The notes below the pieces were generated by a model. That model did not search any database. It was not told the origin of the DNA and was given only the letters and a program-made list of their open reading frames with translations. Below, piece after piece: positions 24,829 to 39,200 of a stretch of 64,000 nt of DNA. Source of the DNA: Corella eumyota (lineage: Eukaryota > Chordata > Ascidiacea > Phlebobranchia > Corellidae); the NCBI GenBank assembly GCA_963082875.1, contig OY720097.1:16996501-17060500 (forward strand). Direction: 5' to 3'. Within the stretch, counting starts at the first letter, position 1. Every line of letters begins with the position of its first letter. The position numbers and the translations under genes are program-made.

Positions 24829-26027
24829 GGGTGCCTCTAAATAGGCTGTGTGCAATGTGCGCAATGTGCGCAATGTGCGCAATGTGCGCAATGTGCGCAA
24901 TGTGCGCAATGTGCGCAATGTGCGCAATGTGCGCAATGTGTGCAATCAGTGTAATAACGGCAAAAATAAATGTATTAAAACGGTAACCAGACATTTCGGC
25001 CAACGGACACCTCAACACGAAGATTTTCCTCTAAAACAGCGGGGCATTGGAATTTTAATTACCGCGTTAAATTTTATCCCGTTATTTATGATCAGTATTC
25101 CGGATAGTATTTAAAAGAATAATAAACAATAAATGGATTTTTTTAAATAATTAATGTGCAAGAAGAGGTTGTTTATCAACTAAAACTTATAAAAAGTTAA
25201 TTTAAAAGCGTGCGGTTTTAGGCATCAGAAGCAAATGCGTTGTTAAAATATGACGCATTGTGACAAAACTCGTCGTCTTTCTAACATTATATAAAGAAAA
25301 TTAATCGTCATATTATCAATTTTTTTACTGAATAATTAGCAGAACAATGTTATAAGGCATTTAAACTTTACTTGATGGGTAAATAATCTGTATGCACAAT
25401 CTGACAATTACACACATTGTCAGTTGAGTGACAAACTAACAAAATACACAGTATGTGTCTGCACACGTTTTTGGTTGGGCACATACTGACAGAGTCAAAA
25501 ACATACAACAAATAGTCTGTTTGCAGAGTTGTGCACAACGTCAAACAAAAAAATAAAAAGTTAATTTTGTCCAACCTGACTTCTTTAAATGCCAACACTT
25601 AATCAGCAGCGCAATTACTAGGCAAATAAAAATCTATAGTATCTTAACTTTCACAGGCAACTTGAGACCTAGGTGGGGTAACTGTTGTTACCCCCTGCCA
25701 GTTTAACAAAACCAGAACAAAAATAACTTTGTTTCCCCAAACTTTAAATTTGAATATTTAAACATTTCCGAATTGCACAGTCTTGCATTGGTTATAAGCT
25801 TATTTTAATGGTTTTCAGTAATTTAAATAAAGTCAGTTTAAATAAAATTAATTTTCTTTTTGTATATTCAGTATTTTGTCAACGGACACTGCCAGACAGT
25901 GGGTAATTGTACACACTGGCCATTCACCCATCTTGTCTTGTTTACTAATAAACCAATAATAAATTTACATTTTTACCTCCATTACACTAATTACACACAT
26001 TGCACACAGCCTATTTAGAGGGACCCC
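24829..26027. mobile_element. Non-autonomous DNA transposon-like element (~1.2 kb) with inverted ends
   Basis: The left end reads GGGTGCCTCTAAATAGG then CTGTGTGCAA; the right end, reverse-complemented, reads GGGGTCCCTCTAAATAGG then CTGTGTGCAATGTG. Similarity resumes beyond the 9-bp array (GTGTAAT, then GGCAAAAAT versus GGTAAAAAT). The 8-bp TTTTTTAC occurs immediately outside both ends (24821-24828 and 26028-26035), consistent with an 8-bp target-site duplication. That sequence is low-complexity and so weak evidence. No transposase is encoded. An 8-bp duplication suggests a hAT-like or similar superfamily. Confidence 0.6.
24847..24945. repeat. 9-bp tandem array, 11 units (TGTGCGCAA)
   Basis: Nine perfect TGTGCGCAA units are flanked at each end by one TGTGTGCAA. 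The array sits within the left inverted repeat of the 24829-26027 element. The right inverted repeat has just one TGTGTGCAA followed by TGTGTGTAA, so the array is an expansion of terminal-repeat sequence. Confidence 0.9.
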
Positions 26028-26160
26028 TTTTTTACCGATAACAAACAGATAACGATTTTCCGTCTTACTATTTTTTTACAGATAAAAAATTGGTAGGGTT
26101 ATCTAGTTAAAATAAATTTTTTGTTAGTCAGCCAATCTGAATACATACGAGCAGACGAGT

Positions 26161-27261
26161 ATGGCATTAAACAGCTTGCCCATTTTGTTTTACAATCTCG
26201 GAGGCGAAATGCTTTATGTTTTGGATCAACGATTAAAAGCTCAAAATATATCCACTGACAAATCTTGCAAAGTTTTATCAGATATTGTTGGGACTATGTG
26301 TAATGCTCGGTTTTTAACCGAAATGTTGAAGCCTCAAGTGTTATACAGTAAACCAGCAATGAGAGCACTTTTTGAAAAGTTGGTGCACTCATCAATTATG
26401 AAAGTTAATGCAGAAAGCATGGACAAATTATATGATTTAATGGTAATGGCAGTCAAGTATCAGTTCACACAAGCTCCAAATCCTCAAAGTGTTCTGCATA
26501 TCACACTTAATCACTTAGATGCAATTTTAAAGTTTGTTTCCTTAAATCGCAAAGTTACAAACCAGGTGACAAGTATATATAAGCAGCTTGTTGAAGTATA
26601 TGGCAGTATAAGTAATGGGGAATATATTCTTCTAAGGCAATCCATTCTTTGCTTTTTACAAGACACCAACAATAAAGTTTCAATTTATTTATCACAAAAA
26701 GTTCAAAATGACGATGGGAAATTTATAATTTGTAAATCTGGTCCTGTACCCAATGGTTGTGATTTACCTGGTGAAATTAAATTATATCGAAACAAACAAG
26801 AAGTTATTTCACATTTTGAAATAGGTGGAAATTATTCAGATAATTCAAATAATGGAATTATATCCAATGAAATGAATGCAAATCGATGCACTCATCTAGG
26901 AACTAATATTTATACAAAATGTTTAAATTCCGATTACAACATTGATGACCACAATCCTTCAACTGCCCATGATAAGCATAGACTCGCAAAAGCAGAACTT
27001 GGACTCTTAGCTCAACTCATTGGCAGAAATCCACAGCAGAGTAGTGAAACTCAATTCAGATTACAACTTTTTGATGAGAAAGACAAGGACATCATATCTC
27101 CAATTGTTACATGTCAGCAAGAAAAAGACAATGTTTTAAATATAACAGCCACAAGACATGGTCAAAATGAGTTGTCAAAAATTGTTGGTGACATGACTGT
27201 GAACTCGTCTACTCAATCCACAAGTATGGGTGAGGATCTTCTTGCCTTAATGGATATGTAA
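26161..27261 (+). CDS. OSCP1: OSCP1 (organic solute carrier partner 1), intronless
   Basis: One uninterrupted 366-codon frame from the first ATG. The start MALNSLPILFYNLGGEMLYV matches human OSCP1 (LPLLFLNLGGEMLYILDQRL) almost residue for residue. Further landmarks are QRLKAQNI, SSIMKVNAESMDKLYDLM, LNHLDAILKF, KVQNDDGKFI, SGPVPNG and a GEDLLALMDM C-terminus (human GDDLLAMMDEL). Length is near the human ~380 aa; a short insert after AQNI is missing. OSCP1 was described as enhancing organic solute transport and is linked to ciliated and testis cells in vertebrates. No signal peptide or membrane segment is visible. Being single-exon beside multi-exon neighbours may mean intron loss or retroposition; no poly(A) tail remnant was seen. 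Confidence 0.95.
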   Translation: MALNSLPILFYNLGGEMLYVLDQRLKAQNISTDKSCKVLSDIVGTMCNARFLTEMLKPQVLYSKPAMRALFEKLVHSSIMKVNAESMDKLYDLMVMAVKYQFTQAPNPQSVLHITLNHLDAILKFVSLNRKVTNQVTSIYKQLVEVYGSISNGEYILLRQSILCFLQDTNNKVSIYLSQKVQNDDGKFIICKSGPVPNGCDLPGEIKLYRNKQEVISHFEIGGNYSDNSNNGIISNEMNANRCTHLGTNIYTKCLNSDYNIDDHNPSTAHDKHRLAKAELGLLAQLIGRNPQQSSETQFRLQLFDEKDKDIISPIVTCQQEKDNVLNITATRHGQNELSKIVGDMTVNSSTQSTSMGEDLLALMDM

Positions 27262-27795
27262 ATGGGAGAATTGCAATATCAAAAAGTTTAAAACTCAATT
27301 TTAATTAAATATTATCTAAAACACTGTTTGCAATTATTTAGAAGTTTTCCTATCTTCGTTTTTTGATTTTTCTGCACTGTTTTTACACAAACTTGTTTTA
27401 GTTAACTAAAGGTGTGTCATTTATATTCAGTGGTGCTGTAATATGTTGTTAGAGATTTATTTTAAATTACTGTATTTATTAACTGTCAACAGACCATGTT
27501 ATTGGAACTGTTATTAAAAAAGGTAGAATGTTTAATTGTATTATCACTGTAACCTATAGTTTAACTTTATGGTACTCTGTAGTTTTAAATACCTTTATAT
27601 TATCACTTATTTTAACCTTTTTTCATATGTATTCTGTTTAATTAAAGTTAGTGTCATTATTATTGATGTTAGATAATTTAGGCATGTGCTTAATAATCAT
27701 AGTTGTTTACTTTTGTAGGTTTAAAATTTAATATTGAGTTTTTTTATGGCCTGAAGCCTTAAGGTAATAATTTAGTATTGGTGGACCAGACTATT
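27262..27795. other. 3' UTR of OSCP1 and upstream region of TyrRS
   Basis: AT-rich spacer between two plus-strand genes. ATTAAA at 27641-27646 is a possible OSCP1 poly(A) signal. At about 530 bases the gap is longer than usual for a trans-spliced operon pair. Confidence 0.4.
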
Positions 27796-32109
<4,314 letters not shown>

Positions 32110-32559
32110 GAAGGTCATTAAGATTATAAATCATTTTATTTAAATAAAGGGGTTGGGTGAATAGGTTAAGGTGAATAAAATGTAACAAATTTTTAATGCT
32201 GCTACCAAATTGAACATACAAATTTATGCAATTTTTTTTCTACCAAAGTTCTTATTTTAATACATTAATATATCACAATATAAACCAGTTTATTAAAAGA
32301 ATAATTTTAATCGAGGCCCATTTTCCATTACTGTTATTTATACATTTTCACAATTATGCTAGTTCAATAAATATGTTGCAGCGACAATTCAATATTTTCT
32401 TTCAAACATGTGTTTGAGTCAAAACTTTGAAAGGCGTACGTTATATTATATATAAAAAAAAGACTTTGAAAGGCGTACGTTATATTATATATGTGGTATT
32501 GCCCTTATTAGTTTAAAACACAAGTTGATCGTATAGGTTTTGCTTAGAAACTAGTTTAG
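32110..32559. other. Convergent 3' region between TyrRS and lectin genes
   Basis: Contains the TyrRS poly(A) signal (AATAAA at 32143-32148) and a two-copy 30-bp tandem duplication. Nothing else is recognisable. Confidence 0.5.
32424..32492. repeat. Two-copy tandem duplication (39-bp period)
   Basis: ACTTTGAAAGGCGTACGTTA followed by TATTATATAT occurs at 32424-32453 and again, identical, at 32463-32492. Confidence 0.85.
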
Positions 32560-34737
32560 TTAATTAAATATTTTACGCTCACAAATAAAGGAGCAAACTT
32601 TCACGCTTCCACCACAGTTTTCTCTGTCCCAATAACCACCTCTAACCATGGCACAATCTTCTGTTTGTGCTTTTAATCCTTGCACCTTTACCCTCCAATT
32701 ACTCCACTTGTCTTCAATGGGCATACCGTCCAACCACTTCCAGTGTCCCTCTCTTTCTATGTCAGTTAATCCTATCCAAACACAGCTGAGTTTCGCCGGG
32801 TGAATAACGTTGACGTAAAGGAATCTGTAAATACATAATATCTTCATATGCCCAAAAACGTCACCTACCGACTATTATTTTCTATTAAACCCCTTTTGGG
32901 GAGATATTTATGTTCTGTTAAATGGCTTTTGATAGGACGGTTCAGAGAATTAGAGATATATTTTACATTTTAGGATTTCTATTAGTTTTCCAGCATTTTT
33001 TGAAGTACCTTTTTTTAAAAACGTTATTACTGGATTGTTAAAAGTTACCTGAAAACAATTTCATCCCGTATGCCAACATAAGCTAAGTCACTGTTTTTGT
33101 TTCGACAATATCTTCTTGACCTTGTGTAGGAGTTAGTTCGAAATGCACCTCTGGAAAGATAATATTGATATCCATTTGGGGCGTTAAACCAACCTTCCGT
33201 AGCTTGATCTAAAGGTAATGAATGATATTGGTTAGTTGTCACTACATAAATTGTCACTACATAAAACTTAATGTTTAAAGATCTAGCACAACATTTCGAA
33301 ATAGGCTAATTGTCTTAATTTGTACCACAAACACAAACATTTACTTACTTTCTAGTTCCGAACGTATAAAGTTAACAGAGTTTTGCAAAACCAGTAAAAG
33401 TTTGTTGTTTTCCTGACTTCGATCGTCGATTCCTTTTAGTATGGGACCCAAGTTTTGATCGTCATTAATAACGGTTGTATGTTCAACTTCTTCAGCCGGC
33501 GAAATATATTCTGAGCTATTGGTAATAGCTGGCTGGATTTTTTCGGGACTGGGTAAATAGTTACTAACAATGGACAAACGTTCTTCGAGTGATTCAGTTT
33601 GGTTTATAAGAGCATCAAACATCAAGTTTTGAGACACAATTATTTCGCCAACGTTGCTTTGTAGCGCAAAAGTCACGTTCATAAGGTTGCTTATGTCGTC
33701 CAAATTGTGTTGCGTAACGTTAAAAGATCTATCCCTCATCATAAGAAGAAGTTGAATTTGGTTTTGGTTTCTTATAATATTATCCTTAGCTGCTTGCATA
33801 TTAACGCCAATTTCGTTTATCAAATATAAAACAGAGTTGAATTCGTCGACCCACCCTTCTACTTGTAACTGAACCTGTTAAAAATGGTTTGTGCCTATTG
33901 ATGAATCAAATTTTTGTTTTACGTTATTTGTTTTTTTCTTTATCAGATAAACAACATTTTTACAGTCTGTTTTTAAATGAATTTGAATTAACCAACCTCA
34001 TACTGGTTACACGCTAACTGGTGTATCTTCTGGTTGACATATCCACGTCGGGTTCCTTTATCGAACACCAAGGAGTCATCGTGACATCGAAGTTCATCTC
34101 TGACCGTCGGTACATCCGCAACATCCTCTTCAACGTCCTCTTCGATTGCTTAAAAAAAACAATTGTTTTTAAATTGGTAGGCTAAACATAAGAAGAAAAA
34201 CTAACACATATATGTATGTGTAAGTAATAATGTATGTCAAATACAACATGACACAGCGGGAACAACACAGCGTATTTATATTAAAGAAAATAATGCCAAA
34301 TAAGTCATGGTAGGCTCTTCTTAATTTTGGTTTAATTTCTATGAAGTTGTTTGATGCAAGTCTTAATAATAGCAAGGCATAACGTTGTTATTAAGTTTTA
34401 TACACATAGCCTATATTTAAAACTATACAAAGTTGAATGCGTTTTAAATTATCGTAGGCTTAAAAAATGCTTTACCTCGTTTTTGAATGTGTTGAAGTTC
34501 GTAAGAGTTAATATTTGCATTGTTTTGGGTTATCTAAAACATAGGGTATTAATTTTCAATATTTTTGTATTTTACCTGAAAGACTTGTTTTGCACCAGCT
34601 TATTGAAAGCAAAGGTTGCGGTAGACAAAAATGTCACCTACCTTTAGATGAACCACTGTGGCAATAGAAAAAAACGATAAAAATAAAGACAAGCAGACAG
34701 CTGCCAGTAAGACCTTAACTAATCGCTCCTCTTTCAT
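32560..34737 (-). CDS. Type II membrane C-type lectin-like protein (418 aa)
   Basis: Exons: 34737-34642, 34533-34476, 34148-33997, 33874-33349, 33208-33049, 32824-32560. A short basic N-terminus (MKEERLVK) is followed by one hydrophobic segment of ~24 residues with no cleavage site, so the protein should be a type II membrane protein. Next comes an acidic stalk and a long helical neck (exon 33874-33349) with several N-glycosylation sequons (NVTQ, NVTF, NQTE, NSSE). The C-terminal C-type lectin fold shows GWFNAPNGYQYYLS, CVWIGLTD, WKWLDGMP, WSNW and CSFICERK. The calcium/sugar motifs EPN or QPD and WND are missing (YWDRENC replaces WND), so calcium-dependent sugar binding is unlikely. An in-frame upstream ATG at 34794 would add 19 residues. 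Probably an immune-type or adhesion surface receptor. Confidence 0.85.
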
Positions 34738-34794
34738 TTTCGTTTTAAACAATCCACTGTTTCTAAGAAAAACTATTTTTATAATCGATACCAT

Positions 34795-36271
34795 AAAAGC
34801 TCAAAAAATATCAGGGGCCCGTTATCAAACCCCAATTAATATATAGTCTCATCTTATCTCATTATCAATCATTTACACTCTTCTTAAGGAAAAGATTTTG
34901 TTTGCCTTAACTGATAAGAATGCTAAAGAAGCGACGGAACACGCTTGGTAATTAAAAAATCGAATATGACATGATTTTAGGACAGGCTGAAGAGTTATAC
35001 ACAAATATAATCTTGTTTTGCAAGCATTTTTTTCGTTAAATTTTGAATGCCGCTCGGGTTTTTGTGTTGGCATAATCACATGACACATGTTTTGGTAGTC
35101 GACATGATATTGTACCAATTCGAACTATTTGTGAACTTGAGCTAGGGAGTTAGATCGAAGCAATATACCTTAACACTAGTTTATTTATTTGACATGCACT
35201 AAACATTAAACAGCCCGACACAGTGAAACAGGGCGAGGAATAGAAAAAAAAACGGCAAGATCAATAAAACGTCACTAATTACGTAAACGTACAAACAAAC
35301 AATAGATTATGACGTCACCCATGAACAATAGCATAAATTTGGAATACAGTGTGTTAATTATTTTGTTTGACGTTGTTACTTCAATTGGTGCAAAAAATAA
35401 GTCACTTAATTTATTAATGGATCGCAAAGTCGATTTAATTCGTTTCACTTACATGAATTAAAAACAAAAAATGCATCAATAATTTACAACCAATTTTTTT
35501 AATAATATTAAAGCCTTTATGTACGTAGGAAAATTGTAACATAAACTTTGTTGTGGTGTCAAAAAATGCAGCATTTGAAGCTTTTTAAGCAGCTATTTGG
35601 ATACACGAATTTGAAAAAAAATTACTCTTTATTAAATTAAAAACATATCCAAATTTTTGAAAACAATTTTAAGGCAAGACTAGATTAGTTATATTTAGAA
35701 ATATCATTGCATTGTAGTTTTAATAATGTACCATTAGTTAATTTTAGTCAAGTTGGCAAGGGTGGACATACAATTACACATTTTTTGAAGACGACTCGAT
35801 TTTGCATAAATGATATTAACATTAAAAATTTGTTACAATAACAGTTTATACACAATCAACAAAGCGTTACGGTAAGTCAATTAACCCGCTATTTACTTTC
35901 TTATCTAAACTATTAGCTTCTACATAACCCAAGCTCCTAGTACAATGTTGACTATGACAAAGTTTACATAGAATTTAAAAATAAACATGAAAAAAGCATG
36001 TAAAAATGTGGTACTTATAAAATGGAACATTTAAAATAAATAGGCAAGATAAAAAAACATGTTGAAAAGGAAATATTTATTTTACAAATTACAGCTATGA
36101 TGTTAAAGTAAGGAACATTGAATTTTATAAAATTGTGCTTTTTTAACTCTAAAATACAACTTAAAAAAGTCCCTTTCTCTATCTATGGAATAAGAAGCAT
36201 AATGGCATTGCGCTACTATCTAAACTAGTCTAACGACATTTTTAATTGTGTTTCAAATCGTAGAAATTAAG
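34795..36271. other. Intergenic between lectin and GPCR genes
   Basis: No gene supported. A CRE-like TGACGTCA occurs near 35311, upstream of the lectin gene. A minus-strand poly(A) signal candidate (tttatt near 36075) lies past the GPCR stop. Confidence 0.35.
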
Positions 36272-39200
36272 TCAGTTTGTGGTAGTTTTATAAACTTTGC
36301 TGTTAAATTTTACGACATCGGGTTTAAGATATTGTGCTGTGTTGTTGTCTGTTAAAGTTGAACTTTTATTTGGATATTCAAACAAAATTTCAGTTGTTTC
36401 ATCTCCATCTACTGAACCACTTAACTCTCTTACTCTTCTAGTTATCTGTCTGCAATTGAGACCATTTTAAAAAAAATTTAATACAAAAAATAGATGTTCT
36501 ATAGTGTTGTAATATACCAAACTTCCCTAACTTAAATAACACAGTTATAAAATGTTGTAAAAATCTTACTTTTTTCTATTGGTTTGAACAGTTAAATTAG
36601 AACATAGGGGAGACGGGGGTGGAGTGCGTTTGCAAATAACATATTCGGATGTTGAGGTCCTTTGCATCTTCAAACTCTTGTTTGAATTTCCCTTTTTTGT
36701 TATGAATATTTTATCAGAGCTCGCTGTTCTCTATAAATTAAGTTTTATATAAAATCAGCTTATTATTTATTTATAAAAAAGAGAAAATTATCAATAGTTC
36801 CTATTTCAAATTTAACCATAATTTTAATGGCTTTTCAATATTATATTGATTCTGCCCTTTAATTATTTAATTTTTTATTTAAACATGTTAATATAAATCT
36901 TAAATACGAACATTAAAAATATTAAAATTAAATTAAAAAATGTAAAAAAATTGCAAAAATTTTTCTAGGTAATTTTCTTTATGCTCTAAATATTTTGAAA
37001 TATTAGACCTTTAACTAAACACGAAAATTTTTGTAACCTGAATCATAGGGGTGGAATGTTGACTGTCCTCAGACAAATTAGAAGTGTAAATGGTTTTTCC
37101 GCACAACATAAATTTCATGTGATGTTTTTCCTGTATGTCATTGCTTGCATGTGTTAAAGTCCTAGGAGATATATAAGTTCATATAAAATTAATTTTTATA
37201 AAATACTATTAAACTAACTATTATCATTACAAAAAATGGTCACGCATTTGTTTAAAATCAATTACTCATGGTTTTATCAATGTATAAACAGTAGCAATTG
37301 TACATAAATTAACAATATATGTCACTAAAATATGCATCAATGCATGATATTTCCATTTAGGATTAACCAATACACAAGGGAATATATTATAAAGTACACC
37401 AATACAGTTTCTCTTTAAAATAAAATCGCTCTAAGATCGCTAAATATAAACTTAAAATTCTATATAATTAATTTAAATCTATTTGATGGATTACCAAGAA
37501 AAAAAAATTAGAAATGGCAATAAGAAAGTGAAAGAGGAGGTAATTAATATCAATTGTTTCCTTTACAACATATGTATTACAAAATACGTGACATCCTTGG
37601 GAACGATAAAAATTACCATTTATAATAAATGTTTTTTTTTTATTTTTAAGCTTAATTATACCAAAACTTACAATTTATGGGGAAATTTTGAAAGCCTTGA
37701 TTCTGACGTTATATTATGTTTAAAACAACATTTAAGTCTTTTCTGCAGAGAAAGGCGAATAGCAGGAATTCTCCAAATGTATAGGATTGGATTTGCCAGC
37801 GAATTACTACTGGCAAACATAATTACGTACAGGGCATAATCAGTTAGTTTTGTGTTGTAATCTTTTGTTAAAAAATCCTAAAAAAAACGAAATTTTAAGA
37901 TCTGTGTAAAGCGGAACAATTTGATTTATAATGTAAACAATTTGATCCGTTTATTTATCTCCGAGCACCACTTGACATTAATAAAAAATTCAAGTATATT
38001 TACCTAACTCTAAAAAGCAATAATTTTCTATTTGATAAACAAATATGAGTCAAATTTATCATGTGTATGCGATAAACATTTGGATTTAACTTATCCTTTT
38101 TACTAATCAGATTACTAAACCAAAATTGAGTTTACCTTTCATGTATATGCGTCAAGCAGACTTAATTTGCAGCACTTTAGCATATTTTCGAAATTGAACA
38201 CAAATTTTACATATAACCAGAATTTTAGTTGTGCAAATTTTACATACATGTTTTAGTATACAAATTTTTGCTTGATAATTTATTTATTTTGTATTTTAAG
38301 ATATCAAGTATACACATGTTTATTTATTTTTGATAACTGAACCTTTATGTTAATAGATAAATATGCATCAACTAACAAAAAAGTCTAATTATTGTGTTTA
38401 TTTTGTAAAAACATATTGTAAATTCACAAGATTTTAGGTTATGCTTAACTAGCTATCAATTATATTTTAAATAAGATACTTATATAGTTCCTTAATAATT
38501 CTTGTTAAAAGCCTTTAATAAGAATTAAAAATCTTTATGCTATGTTTTTATCAAATTTACTGCTTTCTTTAAGCAAACAAAAACACGAATACTTACGATA
38601 ATTAAAACAACACCACATGGAAGTAAAGTAATGATAAACGCCACCATTATAACAACTAAGGTTTGGATCAACCGAATATCTCTTCTTCTTAGTTTTTGTC
38701 GAACCTGTTGGGTGCTTTTTCGAGCCTAATAAGACAAATATAAGACAATAAGACATGTACATTGAAATAAAGCCTTTTCTTTAAAGTGATTGTATATTCT
38801 GTTTTTTATTAGCATATTCTGTTTTTACTTTTTCTTAACTTTAATTATTGTCTACCAGAGCTTGAAAAGTTGTAAAAGCATTCAAAAACAACTGGTTTTA
38901 CCTTTAAATATATAAGGCTGTAGATAAGCACAGGAAAGGGCATTATTATGTACAGGAATAAGGCTACAACGAGGGAATATGATTTAGTGAATGGGGGAAT
39001 TATTTGTGAACAAACTTCAACGGGTAAACATTTCATGTAACTTCCCTTGATACAGCTGAAAAATTTTAAAATTGATAACTTCAATTAATAAAAAAATTTA
39101 TATATATAAAGAAAATTAAAAAGTTTACACAAAAGAGCTTTATTAGAATTCACTGAACCATTGAGTGTCAGTCTTTAGTGTTTTAAATGGTTTTTGTTAT

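Larger units (their letters stand above)
23516..26160. other. Repeat-rich intergenic region
   Basis: No gene is supported. It contains a 3' UTR with AATAAA near 23670, a short tandem duplication (23699-23764), an 18-bp-unit minisatellite (24020-24305) and a ~1.2 kb inverted-repeat element (24829-26027). Open frames over the 9-bp array reflect the unit being three codons long. Confidence 0.5.

Noticed and set aside
24815-25114. Open frames with VRN and AHI repeats on both strands
   Set aside because: They are read through the 9-bp satellite, whose unit length keeps frames open; no start context or exon partner is seen.
37483-37839. 118-codon plus-strand frame
   Set aside because: It lies opposite the GPCR exon that encodes TM7 with NPILY; the minus strand explains the sequence.
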